Source: Parvibaculum sp040390855 (GTDB taxonomy: Bacteria; Pseudomonadota; Alphaproteobacteria; Parvibaculales; Parvibaculaceae). Taken from it: 64,000 nt of DNA. Below, one piece after another: positions 33,174-41,741 of the stretch; positions within the stretch are counted from its first letter, which is position 1, and every line of letters begins with the position of its first letter. Both the position numbers and the translations under genes were made by a program. The DNA lies in assembly GCA_040390855.1 (NCBI GenBank), contig JAZJXO010000015.1, positions 14,068-78,067 of the forward strand. The letters run 5' to 3'. The notes beneath the pieces were generated by a model. The model saw nothing but the letters and a program-made list of their open reading frames with translations. It was not told the origin of the DNA and ran no database searches.

Positions 33174-33213
33174 GCAATCGCCCATCCTCTCCGCCTTAAA
33201 ACGGGAGAGCAGA

Positions 33214-34053
33214 ATGAGCGACGCCAATGCCGAACAATCCGAAGCATGGAACGGCCCGACGGGCATGAAATGGGTCCGCTATCAGGACCGTCTCGACGCC
33301 ATGCTCGCGCCTTTCGCCGTTGCGCTGTTCAGCGCCACCAATCTCACCCATGGCGAGAGCGTACTCGACATTGGTTGCGGCTGCGGCATCACCACACTCG
33401 AAGCGGCAAAACTCGTCGGCGCCAAGGGCCGCGCTCACGGCATTGATCTATCCGGTCCGATGACAGGCCGCGGGCGCGAACGCGCCACCGCTCTGGGCTC
33501 CACCGCCACTTTCGATGTGGCCGATGCCTCCGCCCATGATTACAGCGCCGACAGCTTTGATCATCTCATCTCACGCTTTGGTGTCATGTTCTTTGACGAT
33601 CCGTCTGGCGCATTCAAAAATCTGCACCATGCGCTGAAGCCAACAGGCCGGATGACTTTTGTGTGCTGGCGCACGATGCCGGAAAATTCATGGCTTGCCA
33701 CGCCGGCACGCGCCGCACTTCCGCTTCTGCCACCGTCCGAACCGGCAGCCCCCTTCGCGCCAGGCCCTTTCGCCTTTGCCGACAAAGTCCGCGTCAATGG
33801 CATCCTCAGCGAGGCCGGTTTCCGCAACATTTCATTCACCCCATACGACACACCCGTCATCCTCGGTCGCAGCGTCGAGGAAGCATTGGATCAGGCGATG
33901 CAGATCGGGCCGCTCTCGCGCCTTGTCGCAGAGCAAAGCGACGCCACAAAAAAACGCGTCACCGATGTCGTGTCCGCAGAGCTTACAAAATTCTTAACCC
34001 CGCAAGGCGTCATGCTTCAAGGCGCGACATGGATCGTGCAAGCGAACGCCTGA
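33214..34053 (+). CDS. Class I SAM-dependent methyltransferase
   Basis: A 279-residue methyltransferase of the UbiE/MenG-like class. Motif I is VLDIGCGCGITTLEAA, the post-I acidic loop is HGIDLSG, and motif II is FDHLISRFGVMFFDDP. The start ATG follows CGGGAGAG; a longer frame overlaps the previous gene. The substrate is unknown. It lies 40 bases after the flagellin-like gene and could be co-transcribed with it. Confidence 0.9.
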   Translation: MSDANAEQSEAWNGPTGMKWVRYQDRLDAMLAPFAVALFSATNLTHGESVLDIGCGCGITTLEAAKLVGAKGRAHGIDLSGPMTGRGRERATALGSTATFDVADASAHDYSADSFDHLISRFGVMFFDDPSGAFKNLHHALKPTGRMTFVCWRTMPENSWLATPARAALPLLPPSEPAAPFAPGPFAFADKVRVNGILSEAGFRNISFTPYDTPVILGRSVEEALDQAMQIGPLSRLVAEQSDATKKRVTDVVSAELTKFLTPQGVMLQGATWIVQANA

Positions 34054-34188
34054 AACGAACATCGCAGTATATTCATCCGCTTACGGCGATCTCCACGCCC
34101 TGTTAAGACCTCATCCCTTATCGTCGCCTAATGAGAGCCATTCAATCGCGTGGGGTGGTCGAGGTTCTCAGCGACATCGGGGGGTTCC

Positions 34189-34638
34189 GTGGCTCGCAAC
34201 ATATTTGAAACACTGACCGTGCTTGTTGTCGATGACAGCAGCCATATGCGTCATCTCATGCTCGGTCTGCTGCGCGCGCTAGGCGTCGGAGAAGTCGTTC
34301 TCGCCAATGACGGCGAGGACGCATGGGCCAAATTTATCACTCACAAACCCGACGTCGTCATCACCGACGCAGCCATGGCCCCGACCGACGGATTTGCGCT
34401 CGCTAAACGCCTGCGCGAGAACGATGCACCGGCTTGCAACCGCGTACCGATCATTATGATCTCGGCCCACACCGAAATATCGGCGATTAAAAAAGCCCGC
34501 GACGCCGGCATCACCGAATTTGTCTGCAAGCCGCTCGTACCGCGCACATTGTACGAACGCCTCATCGCCGTCATCAACCGCAAGCAGGAAGCCGCACTCG
34601 TTGCCGATGTTCCGGCTGCACCCGTCGCCTATCTCTGA
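34189..34638 (+). CDS. CheY-like single-domain response regulator
   Basis: A 149-residue receiver protein with no output domain. The acidic pocket is Asp15-Asp16, the phospho-acceptor is Asp60 (VVITDAAM), the conserved Ser/Thr is in MISAHTE, and the lysine is in CKPLVP. GTG at 34189 is chosen because GGGGGG lies just before it and the receiver begins a few residues later. It is followed 9 bases on by an HPt protein and then a second receiver. The three may form a phosphorelay. Confidence 0.9.
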   Translation: MARNIFETLTVLVVDDSSHMRHLMLGLLRALGVGEVVLANDGEDAWAKFITHKPDVVITDAAMAPTDGFALAKRLRENDAPACNRVPIIMISAHTEISAIKKARDAGITEFVCKPLVPRTLYERLIAVINRKQEAALVADVPAAPVAYL

Positions 34639-34647
34639 GGGGAAACG

Positions 34648-35163
34648 ATGACCACCGAACAGCAAAACTTAGCCACTGCCCGCTTTGTTCGCCTGCCTTC
34701 TATCGCCGAGCGCAAGATGGGTCCGGGCTATATCGCGCCTGTCCGCCTCGATCCGCGCGTGCTCGAACAAATGCAACAGACAATCAGCGTCCTTGGCCGC
34801 CAGTATTGCGACACGCTTTCCCGCCAAATCCACGAACTTCTGCCGCAGATCGTCGACGTCTGTAGTGGCGTCGCGGGTGCGCGTCACCGTTTTTATGAAA
34901 CCGTGCATGATATGCGCGGCCTCGCCGGTACATTCGGCCACCCGATTGTCGGACGCTTTGCCAAATCGCTCTGCGGTTACATGGAAAAATTTGACGTGAT
35001 CGACGCGACCATCGTCCGCTTTTACGTCGAAGCCATGCGCGATGCGCTGGAACAGGACAAGCCCGACGAACGCCTTGCCGACGAAACATTGCGCTCGCTC
35101 GAACAGTTGATCATCCGCACAGGCATGGCTGACCCGACGGCGTTTAAACAACACGCCGGATGA
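34648..35163 (+). CDS. Histidine phosphotransfer (HPt)-like protein
   Basis: A 171-residue, mostly helical protein. The segment VHDMRGLAGTFGHPIVGRFA fits the HPt active-site pattern HxxKGxxxxxG, with His87 as the presumed phosphate carrier and Arg90 in place of the usual lysine. No kinase domain is present, so it should shuttle phosphate between receivers. It is flanked by two CheY-like genes. AGGGGAAACG precedes its ATG and its stop overlaps the next start by 4 bases. Confidence 0.72.
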   Translation: MTTEQQNLATARFVRLPSIAERKMGPGYIAPVRLDPRVLEQMQQTISVLGRQYCDTLSRQIHELLPQIVDVCSGVAGARHRFYETVHDMRGLAGTFGHPIVGRFAKSLCGYMEKFDVIDATIVRFYVEAMRDALEQDKPDERLADETLRSLEQLIIRTGMADPTAFKQHAG

Positions 35164-35672
35164 ACACGAGCCAGGACAGCGTCAACATCACCCCGTTGGC
35201 CAACATCAAAATTCTCGTCGTCGAGGACAGCGAAACCATGCGCACGCTGCTCACGGCATTGCTGAGCGCAATGGGCATCGGTGAAATCATCTGCGCCACC
35301 AATGGTGATGAAGGCGTCGCGGCCTTTGCCGCCCATGCACCCGACCTCATCATCACCGATGGAATGATGCAGCCGATGACCGGCTACGCAATGACCCGCG
35401 CGATCCGCGCCATGCATGAGCATAACGGTTCCGATGTTCCCGTTGTCATGCTTTCAGGCCACGGCGACCCCGACATTGTCGAATGGGCCCGCGACGAAGG
35501 CGTCAACGACTACATCGTGAAGCCGGTGACACCGCAACTGCTTTACGAACGTGTGCTCGCCGCCATCGAAAAGCCTTTGCACATTGTCGAGTCCGGCATC
35601 TATCGCGGTCCATCACCGCGCCGCCGCCTCACAGCACATCATGCCGCGACCGACACAAACAAAGCCGGCTAG
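35160..35672 (+). CDS. CheY-like single-domain response regulator
   Basis: A 170-residue receiver protein. The acidic pair is Glu22-Asp23, the phospho-acceptor is Asp67 (LIITDGMM), the Ser/Thr position is in MLSGHGD, and the lysine is in VKPVTP. A short basic C-terminal tail follows (SPRRRLTAHHAATD). It is translationally coupled to the HPt gene (ATGA). It resembles the receiver two genes upstream, so the pair probably arose by duplication. Its end overlaps the convergent hydrolase by 4 bases. Confidence 0.9.
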   Translation: MNTSQDSVNITPLANIKILVVEDSETMRTLLTALLSAMGIGEIICATNGDEGVAAFAAHAPDLIITDGMMQPMTGYAMTRAIRAMHEHNGSDVPVVMLSGHGDPDIVEWARDEGVNDYIVKPVTPQLLYERVLAAIEKPLHIVESGIYRGPSPRRRLTAHHAATDTNKAG

Positions 35673-36487
35673 CCCGTCACATCATCAAGAAACCGTTCGA
35701 GCATCGGATTGATCCGCGCCGGATCTTCCCAAAAAGGCATATGTGCGAGACCGTCAAGAATGTGTACCTTGCCGTCCCACAGGTTCGCATAGGTGACAAC
35801 CTTCAGATAGGCATTGTTCACAAAAGGCTCACGCTCGCCCGACACAACGGCGAGCGGCTTTTTCACCTCACCCGCAATCGCACGCGCGTCCATGTCGCGA
35901 CCTTCTGCCACCGATTGCAGCATCAGCGGACGGAAGCGACCATCGGCACGAAGGGCCGCCGCCGTCATCCATGGCAACAGTTCAACAGCTTCGCCCACCG
36001 TCTCCTGCGCATAAACGCGCGCTTCATCTTCCGTGAACCGCTCCTTGAACGTGAGCCCCATATGCTCCGACGGTAAAAACGCCTCGCCCATATCCGCCGC
36101 GCCCGCAGGCGGCGTGCCGGTGATCCAGACCGCCACTGTGCCCGGCCAGCGGCCGAGCAATTCCAGCGCCGCGTGTCCACCGAGCGACCAGCCGATAATC
36201 ACGGATTCACTGATTTTCAAATCGTCGAGCAGCGCAATCGCGGCATCGGCAAAACCGTGGATCGAATAAGTCAGTTCCGGTTCCGGCGCATTGGAACTCG
36301 CTCCATGTCCCGGCAGATCAAAGGCGATCATCCGGTAAGACGATCCCAACTCGCTCACGACCTGCCGCCCGAAAATCTCTTTGCAGGACGAGTTGCCGTG
36401 AATGAGCAAAACCACAGGCCCCTTGCCGCCCGAATCCACCCAGGCCAATCGTCCGTGTGCCGTATCGCTAAAGCCTGTCTTGATCAT
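35669..36487 (-). CDS. Alpha/beta hydrolase
   Basis: A 272-residue alpha/beta hydrolase. The oxyanion segment is LLIHGNSSCKE, the nucleophile elbow is GWSLGGHAA, the acid is in VVSGEREPF, and the histidine is in LDGLAHMPFWEDP. No signal peptide is seen. It resembles haloperoxidase- or esterase-type enzymes with no fixed substrate. Confidence 0.87.
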   Translation of the reverse strand: MIKTGFSDTAHGRLAWVDSGGKGPVVLLIHGNSSCKEIFGRQVVSELGSSYRMIAFDLPGHGASSNAPEPELTYSIHGFADAAIALLDDLKISESVIIGWSLGGHAALELLGRWPGTVAVWITGTPPAGAADMGEAFLPSEHMGLTFKERFTEDEARVYAQETVGEAVELLPWMTAAALRADGRFRPLMLQSVAEGRDMDARAIAGEVKKPLAVVSGEREPFVNNAYLKVVTYANLWDGKVHILDGLAHMPFWEDPARINPMLERFLDDVTG

Positions 36488-36725
36488 GCCCTTCTCCCCG
36501 ATTTGACCCGAAGCCTAGCATTTACTGACCGTGATGCATCCCGCCATCAAGCTGCAATGCACACAACAAAAAAAACATGGGTACTTATCTTCCAATGCTT
36601 TGTCCGCACGGGATTTAAGGAATTTGTAGCTGCTCACTATCGGTCATCTCCCGCTTGCCTCCCCGCCGCCTCCTGATATTCTGTCAGCAACAAAACTGTA
36701 CATTCAGAAAAACAGGAAACGTCAC

Positions 36726-37916
36726 ATGGAACAGCTTGAAAAGTTCCGCCAGGACACGCGCGAATGGCTGGAGGCAAATTGCCCACCATCCATGCGAACA
36801 CCGATGGCGAGCGAAGACGACACGGTCTGGGGCGGTCGCAAAGCCACCTATAGCAACCCCGAGGCCAAGCTCTGGCTCGACCGCATGGCCTCGCGCGGCT
36901 GGACGGTTCCGACTTGGCCCAAAGCCTATGGCGGCGGCGGCCTCGCAAAGGAAGAAAACCAGATTCTCCAGCAGGAACTGCGCCGCATCAAAGCGCGACC
37001 GCCGCTGTCGAGCTTCGGCATCTGGATGCTCGGGCCCGCCCTTCTGGAATATGCCTCCGAAGAACAAAAGAAAAGATTCCTGCCACCCATCGTGCGCGGC
37101 GAAATCCGCTGGTGTCAGGGTTACTCCGAACCGGGCGCAGGCTCCGACCTCGCCGGTCTTCAGACCAAAGCCGAAGACAAGGGCGACCACTATCTCGTCA
37201 ACGGCCAGAAAATCTGGACCTCTTACGCCGACAAGGCCGACTGGATTTTCTGCCTCGTCCGCACCGATGCGACGAAGAAACATGACGGCATCAGCTTTCT
37301 CCTCTTCGACATGGAAAGCCCCGGCGTCGAAGCGCGCCCCATCTCCATGATCTCCGGCGCCTCGCCCTTCTGCGAAACATTTTTCACCGACGTCAAAGTG
37401 CCGAAAGAAAATCTCGTCGGCGAATTGAACAAGGGCTGGACGATTGCCAAGCGCCTGCTCCAGCATGAACGCGATATGATTTCCGGCATGGGTCTGGGCT
37501 CCGGTGTGGGCTCGGCCGCCAGCCTCGAAAGCCTTGCCAAAGATTATTTCGGCGAGAGCAACGGCAAGGTGGCGAGCGCGGCTCTGCGCGAGCACATCGC
37601 CCAGCAAAAGATGGATGGCAAAGCCTTCGCGCTGACACTGCAACGCACCTCGGAAGAAGCCAAAGCCGGACAAGGCATGGGCGCCGCCTCTTCCATCTTC
37701 AAATATTACGGCACGGAACTGAACAAGCGCCGCTATGAACTCATGCTCGAAATCATGGGCACGCAAGGATTGGGCTGGACCGGCGAAGGCTTCACTCCGC
37801 AGGAAATCGGCGTCACGCGGTCATGGCTGCGCTCCAAAGGCAATTCCATTGAAGGCGGCACATCGGAAGTGCAGCTCAATGTCGTTGCCAAGCGCGTCCT
37901 GAACCTTCCCGACTGA
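36726..37916 (+). CDS. Acyl-CoA dehydrogenase, large-subunit type
   Basis: A 396-residue flavin acyl-CoA dehydrogenase. The N-terminal helical domain is followed by WCQGYSEPGAGSDLAGL, the FAD/substrate loop, and VNGQKIWTSYADKADW. The C-terminal domain ends NSIEGGTSEVQLNVVAKRVL, where the MCAD base position is glycine as in PimC-like enzymes that use another base. The next gene encodes a second, divergent family member 33 bases on. Such pairs form alpha2beta2 enzymes acting on bulky or dicarboxylic acyl-CoAs. AGGAAAC precedes the ATG. Confidence 0.92.
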   Translation: MEQLEKFRQDTREWLEANCPPSMRTPMASEDDTVWGGRKATYSNPEAKLWLDRMASRGWTVPTWPKAYGGGGLAKEENQILQQELRRIKARPPLSSFGIWMLGPALLEYASEEQKKRFLPPIVRGEIRWCQGYSEPGAGSDLAGLQTKAEDKGDHYLVNGQKIWTSYADKADWIFCLVRTDATKKHDGISFLLFDMESPGVEARPISMISGASPFCETFFTDVKVPKENLVGELNKGWTIAKRLLQHERDMISGMGLGSGVGSAASLESLAKDYFGESNGKVASAALREHIAQQKMDGKAFALTLQRTSEEAKAGQGMGAASSIFKYYGTELNKRRYELMLEIMGTQGLGWTGEGFTPQEIGVTRSWLRSKGNSIEGGTSEVQLNVVAKRVLNLPD

Positions 37917-37949
37917 TCGCCACCACAAAAACAAAAAGAGCAAACTCAC

Positions 37950-39089
37950 ATGGCACTTGTACTCACCGAGGAGCAACAGCTCCTGCGCGACACGGCCACG
38001 CAGTTCTTCCAGAACCGTGCGCCCATCGCCAACCTGCGTAAACTCCGCGACACCAAAAATGCCGATGGCTTCGACCGCGCTGTCTGGAAGGAAATGGCCG
38101 ACCTCGGCTTTGCGGGCATCCTCACGTCCGAAAAATACGGCGGCACGGATTTCGGCCCCGTCGGCCTCGGCCTCGTACTGGAACAATCAGGCCGCACGCT
38201 GACCGCAAGCCCGCTCATCTCGACCGTCCTCGTCTGCGGCTCCGCCGTGCAACTTGCAGGCAGCGCCGCACAGCGTCAGGACCTTCTGTCGGCCATTGCC
38301 GCCGGTGAGACCATCATGTCGCTGGCGCTCGAAGAAGGCCCGCATCACAACCCGACACATATCGCCACCAAGGCGACGTCCGAAGGCAATACTTTCCGCA
38401 TTTCGGGTTCTAAAACCTTCGTGCTCGACGGCCATGTCGCCGACAAGCTCATCGTCGCGGCCCGCACATCGGGCGATGTGAATGCAAAATCCGGCATCAC
38501 GCTCTTCATCGTCGATGCCAAAGCCAAAGGCGTCACGATCACGCGCACGCTGATGGTGGATAACCGCAACGCGGCCAACGTCACCTTCGACAATGTATCG
38601 GTCTCTGCCGACGCCGTGCTCGGCTCGGTCGACGGCGGCAATGATGTCATCGAACAGGTGCTCGACATCGCCCGCATCGGTCTGGCAGCCGAAATGCTCG
38701 GCTCCATTCAGGAGGTTTTCGACACGACGGTCGAATATCTGAAAGAGCGCAAACAATTCGGCGTGCCGATCGGCTCGTTCCAGGCACTGAAGCACCGCAT
38801 CGCCGATCTCTTCGCCGAGATCGAGCTTTGCCGCTCCGTCGTCCTCGACGGGCTCTCGGCCCTCGAAGCCCGCCGCAATGACGTGCCGCTCGTCGCCTCG
38901 CTCGCCAAAGCGCGCCTCAGCGACACTGCGCGCCGCATGACCAATGAAGGTCTGCAAATGCGCGGCGGCATGGGCATGACCGACCAGTTCGACATCGGCC
39001 TCTTTATGAAACGCGCCCGCGTCGCCGCTGCCACTTTCGGCGATGCCAATTTCCACCGCGACCGCTACGCCACGCTGGAAGGTTTCTGA
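37950..39089 (+). CDS. Acyl-CoA dehydrogenase, small-subunit type
   Basis: A 379-residue acyl-CoA dehydrogenase-family protein. It has the N-terminal LTEEQQLLRDTATQFF start, a middle beta domain (FRISGSKTFVLDGHVADKLI) and a C-terminal helical domain (VEYLKERKQFGVPIGSFQALKH, RGGMGMTDQFDIG). The C-terminal GGTSE tail of active subunits is missing, typical of the partner subunit of a heteromeric dehydrogenase. It follows the larger ACAD gene at 33 bases spacing. Confidence 0.92.
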   Translation: MALVLTEEQQLLRDTATQFFQNRAPIANLRKLRDTKNADGFDRAVWKEMADLGFAGILTSEKYGGTDFGPVGLGLVLEQSGRTLTASPLISTVLVCGSAVQLAGSAAQRQDLLSAIAAGETIMSLALEEGPHHNPTHIATKATSEGNTFRISGSKTFVLDGHVADKLIVAARTSGDVNAKSGITLFIVDAKAKGVTITRTLMVDNRNAANVTFDNVSVSADAVLGSVDGGNDVIEQVLDIARIGLAAEMLGSIQEVFDTTVEYLKERKQFGVPIGSFQALKHRIADLFAEIELCRSVVLDGLSALEARRNDVPLVASLAKARLSDTARRMTNEGLQMRGGMGMTDQFDIGLFMKRARVAAATFGDANFHRDRYATLEGF

Positions 39090-39119
39090 CGGATAGAACT
39101 CAGCAGTTCCAAATGTTGC

Positions 39120-39148
39120 GTCATGCGCGGACTTGATCCGCGCATGAC
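39120..39148. repeat. REP-like palindromic element
   Basis: Perfect 12-base arms GTCATGCGCGGA and TCCGCGCATGAC around CTTGA. The pattern 'GTCATGCGCGG-CTTGATC-CGCGCATGAC' is like the intergenic palindromes scattered in many alphaproteobacterial genomes. It lies 30 bases after the acyl-CoA dehydrogenase stop. It may also stop transcription or protect mRNA ends. Confidence 0.75.
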
Positions 39149-39265
39149 GGCAATATGAATGTTCCCCGCCCCAATCCCGCCCCGATTTAATGTTCCCTTC
39201 CTTGACAGCCCCACCTCACGGGTATCTCCTGTTACCAAAGATGACCCGTTAAAGAGGATCACATT

Positions 39266-39571
39266 ATGCGCAATCTCCTTCTCGCTGTTTCGGTCGCATC
39301 CGTCGGCTTATTGATCGCCGTGGCCCCTGCCGCCGCGCTCTCGACCTATGAGATTCAAACGGACGGCGGTGCCAATTTCGACGGCAGCCCGAACGAAACT
39401 ATGCCGGGCGGTGTCACGATCACGTCAAAAACCTACAACAGCCAAGACCAGCAATACGGTTTCGATGCCGGTGCGGCCAATCAGTTCAACAGCACGCCGA
39501 TACAGCAGCCTGAACTGTCGAAAGACATGAGCTGGGAGGGCACAGGCTATTATCTCCGCCCCGACCGTTGA
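39266..39571 (+). CDS. Small secreted protein of unknown function
   Basis: A 101-residue protein. Residues 1-24 form a clear signal peptide ending AAALS. The mature 77 residues are rich in Asn, Gln, Gly and Ser with no cysteine, so a flexible periplasmic or extracellular protein is likely. A ribosome site AAGAGGATCAC precedes the ATG. I recognise no family. A strong terminator follows. Confidence 0.72.
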   Translation: MRNLLLAVSVASVGLLIAVAPAAALSTYEIQTDGGANFDGSPNETMPGGVTITSKTYNSQDQQYGFDAGAANQFNSTPIQQPELSKDMSWEGTGYYLRPDR

Positions 39572-39647
39572 TCTTCAACCTTGATCTTCTCGCATTGCGT
39601 CCGGTGAGATCGCTCAAGGCTGAGATATGAGATTTCCGATAGTTGTC

Positions 39648-39679
39648 AAAGCGCACGTTTTCCGACGTGCGCTTTTTTT
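39648..39679 (+). terminator. Rho-independent terminator
   Basis: An 11-base stem AAAGCGCACGT/ACGTGCGCTTT (39648-39658 with 39665-39675), a 6-base loop and a T run. It ends the transcript of the small secreted protein, 76 bases after its stop. Confidence 0.85.
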
Positions 39680-39848
39680 CTTTGGCCTTTCTGCTTATGG
39701 CAGACAACGTCATTGGCGTGAGCCTGTGTCCCTGCACGGCGCGATCCTCGTTCCTCCTGCCCCACCCGATCCCCTACTCGACATTCTCAGACCCCCGCCC
39801 CATACTGCGCGCCAACCACACGTTGCTTCTCTGAAGGACTAAACCGGC

Positions 39849-40085
39849 ATGTCTGACGACACGAAATCCAACGATCCGGAGCGCATCACCGTGCTCGCCA
39901 AAGACTTCACGCCTGCGGCTATGGAGTTTCACCGTCGCAACATGTCCGAGAAGGGCTACCGGATGGAGGGACAGATCGTTCAGCGCAAATTCCAGATGAT
40001 CGAAGGTCTGGGTGCGCCGAAAGACCTGTTCGACGGCGAGTTCTTCTATGCCGTGACCTTCGTGCGCAAAGGCGTCGACAAGTAG
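39849..40085 (+). CDS. Conserved small hypothetical protein
   Basis: A 78-residue soluble protein. It has an N-terminal polar lead, a central FTPAAMEFHRRNMSEKGYRMEG block and FFYAVTFVRKG near the end, a compact alpha/beta pattern. AAGGA precedes the ATG by suitable distance. I recognise no named family and no function. It lies alone between a terminator and the cold-shock leader. Confidence 0.7.
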   Translation: MSDDTKSNDPERITVLAKDFTPAAMEFHRRNMSEKGYRMEGQIVQRKFQMIEGLGAPKDLFDGEFFYAVTFVRKGVDK

Positions 40086-40405
40086 CCTGCACACCCGCAG
40101 CTACAACCGCCCAACCGGTTCATCCATTAAAATCCCAAGCAAAGACAAGCACTTGCCTTGCTGGCAGGCCTGTTTTTGCCTGCGACAATACGTCCAAAAG
40201 TGATTGACTCACTTCGGCTAATCCTGTCAGATTTTCGTGCAATCGACGTTTTGGCCTGCCTTGTTCCCCTGCCCTACAGACGTTCCTGCGGGCCTTTCAA
40301 GACACTTCCCAAAATCAGGTTGTCATATCTGCCGCGCGATGGTGCGCGGTTATACCCGTACGGAAATACGGCATTTCCATACGCGAGTACGTTAAGGAGA
40401 CGAAT
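40086..40405 (+). promoter_or_regulatory. Structured 5' leader and promoter region of the cold-shock gene
   Basis: A 320-base gap before csp. It contains a dyad AAGTGA-TTGAC-TCACTT at 40198-40214 and two hairpins close to the start codon. CCGCGC/GCGCGG lies at 40332-40349, and GTACGGAAAT/ATTTCCATAC (one mismatch) at 40358-40382. The ribosome site AAGGAG is at 40394-40399. A long folded leader is typical of cspA mRNAs that switch with temperature; that role here is inferred. Confidence 0.55.
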
Positions 40406-40609
40406 ATGGCTAGTGGTACTGTGAAGTGGTTCAACGCGCAAAAAGGCTACGGATTCATCCAACCCGGCGATGGCGGTCGGGATGTATTCGTGCATATCAG
40501 CGCCGTTGAACGGGCCGGCCTGAGCTCGCTCAATGAAGGCCAGAAGATCAACTACGAACTTGTCACCGAAAAAGGCAAAACCTCTGCAGCCAACCTGACA
40601 GTCGGCTGA
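40406..40609 (+). CDS. Cold-shock protein, CspA family
   Basis: A 67-residue OB-fold RNA chaperone. RNP1 is KGYGFIQP and RNP2 is DVFVHISAV; GTVKWFNAQKG is the family start. These proteins bind single-stranded RNA and melt structures in the cold or in stationary phase. The start follows AAGGAG by 6 bases. It is monocistronic, with a structured leader and a downstream hairpin. Confidence 0.96.
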   Translation: MASGTVKWFNAQKGYGFIQPGDGGRDVFVHISAVERAGLSSLNEGQKINYELVTEKGKTSAANLTVG

Positions 40610-40639
40610 ACGTCATTCTCCCCCACACTGTCATTCTCT

Positions 40640-40664
40640 GGCCGGACGCCCCCAACGTCCGGCC
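40640..40664 (+). terminator. Hairpin after the cold-shock gene
   Basis: A 9-base stem GGCCGGACG/CGTCCGGCC with a 7-base loop, 30 bases after the csp stop. The T tract that follows is weak (ATTTGCCTTT), so termination may be partial. Confidence 0.6.
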
Positions 40665-40810
40665 ATTTGCCTTTCCATAGCCCTCTCCTCTTCCTCTCCT
40701 TTTTCCTCGTCCGTGCTATAAGGCAATCTCATAAAAAGGGGCAGGCTTGACATCACGAACCCCGACCGGTTGCATCAGCGCCAACGATTTTATCCCGAGG
40801 GGTTCCGTCC

Positions 40811-41713
40811 ATGAGCATCCAGCTTTTCCTGCTCGATCCGATTTTGCGTTTCCGCATCAAACGCCGCTTCAAAAAATCGCCCGACGTCTTTTTGCTGCGC
40901 CCCTTGATGAACGAAACAGTGGAACTCCAGAAAGCTCCGCCCGCTGAAATCACCATCTCGCAAATGGATCTGGGCGACGTCCCCACCGAACGCCTTGCGG
41001 CCCCCGATGTGAACGCCAAAGCCGCCTTCTTCTATATTCATGGCGGCGGCTGGGTCGCAGGCTCACCAAGAACACACCGCCCGCTGACATGGCGCCTGAG
41101 CAAGCAACTCGGTATCCCCGTCTTCGCGATCGACTACCGCCTCGCGCCGGAAAATGTCTTCCCCGCCGGTCTCGACGATTGCGTCGCTGCCTATCAGGGC
41201 TTGCTCGCCTCCGGTGTTCCCGCCTCGTCGATCATCGTCGGCGGTGACAGCGCAGGCGGCAACCTGACGCTCGCTTTGGCGCTCCGCCTCAAAGACGAAG
41301 GCATCGCGCTGCCCGCCGCACTGGTCTGCCTCTCGCCTGCCACCGACATGACCTCTTCCGGCGAGTCCGTAAAAACAAACGCCAAAGCCGACACGTTTTT
41401 TACCCCCGAAATGATGGCGACCCTTGAGGCGCGCTATTTCCCCGGACAGGACCCCAAGAACCCCTATCTCTCACCGCTTTTCGGTGACATGACAGGACTG
41501 CCACCCACTCTGTTCCAGGTAGGCCAAACCGAAATGCTCCGCGACGACAGCACGCGTGTCGCCGACAAAATGAAGAAGTCAGGCGTCGCGGTCGAATTGC
41601 AGGTCTGGCCCAAAGTCTGGCATGTCTGGCAACTTATGGCCGATCAACTGCCCGAAGGCGAAGCCGCGATCCGTGACATTGTTACCTTCGTCAAAAAATA
41701 TCTGCCCCGCTAA
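40811..41713 (+). CDS. Alpha/beta hydrolase, hormone-sensitive-lipase family (family IV esterase)
   Basis: A 300-residue esterase. The oxyanion motif HGGG is at 77-80, and the nucleophile Ser147 is in GDSAGG. The acid and histidine fall in the C-terminal part (VGQTEMLRDD, KVWHVWQ). The family hydrolyses short acyl esters; no lipid-specific feature is visible. A basic N-terminus (LRFRIKRRFKK) precedes the domain. The next gene, a glutathione transferase, lies 28 bases on and may be co-transcribed. Confidence 0.92.
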   Translation: MSIQLFLLDPILRFRIKRRFKKSPDVFLLRPLMNETVELQKAPPAEITISQMDLGDVPTERLAAPDVNAKAAFFYIHGGGWVAGSPRTHRPLTWRLSKQLGIPVFAIDYRLAPENVFPAGLDDCVAAYQGLLASGVPASSIIVGGDSAGGNLTLALALRLKDEGIALPAALVCLSPATDMTSSGESVKTNAKADTFFTPEMMATLEARYFPGQDPKNPYLSPLFGDMTGLPPTLFQVGQTEMLRDDSTRVADKMKKSGVAVELQVWPKVWHVWQLMADQLPEGEAAIRDIVTFVKKYLPR

Positions 41714-41741
41714 AAAACAAAAACAACAACGGGAGGCCGCT

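Noticed and set aside
39643..39842. Possible small genes after the small secreted protein
   Set aside because: They span the terminator and lack a convincing ribosome site.
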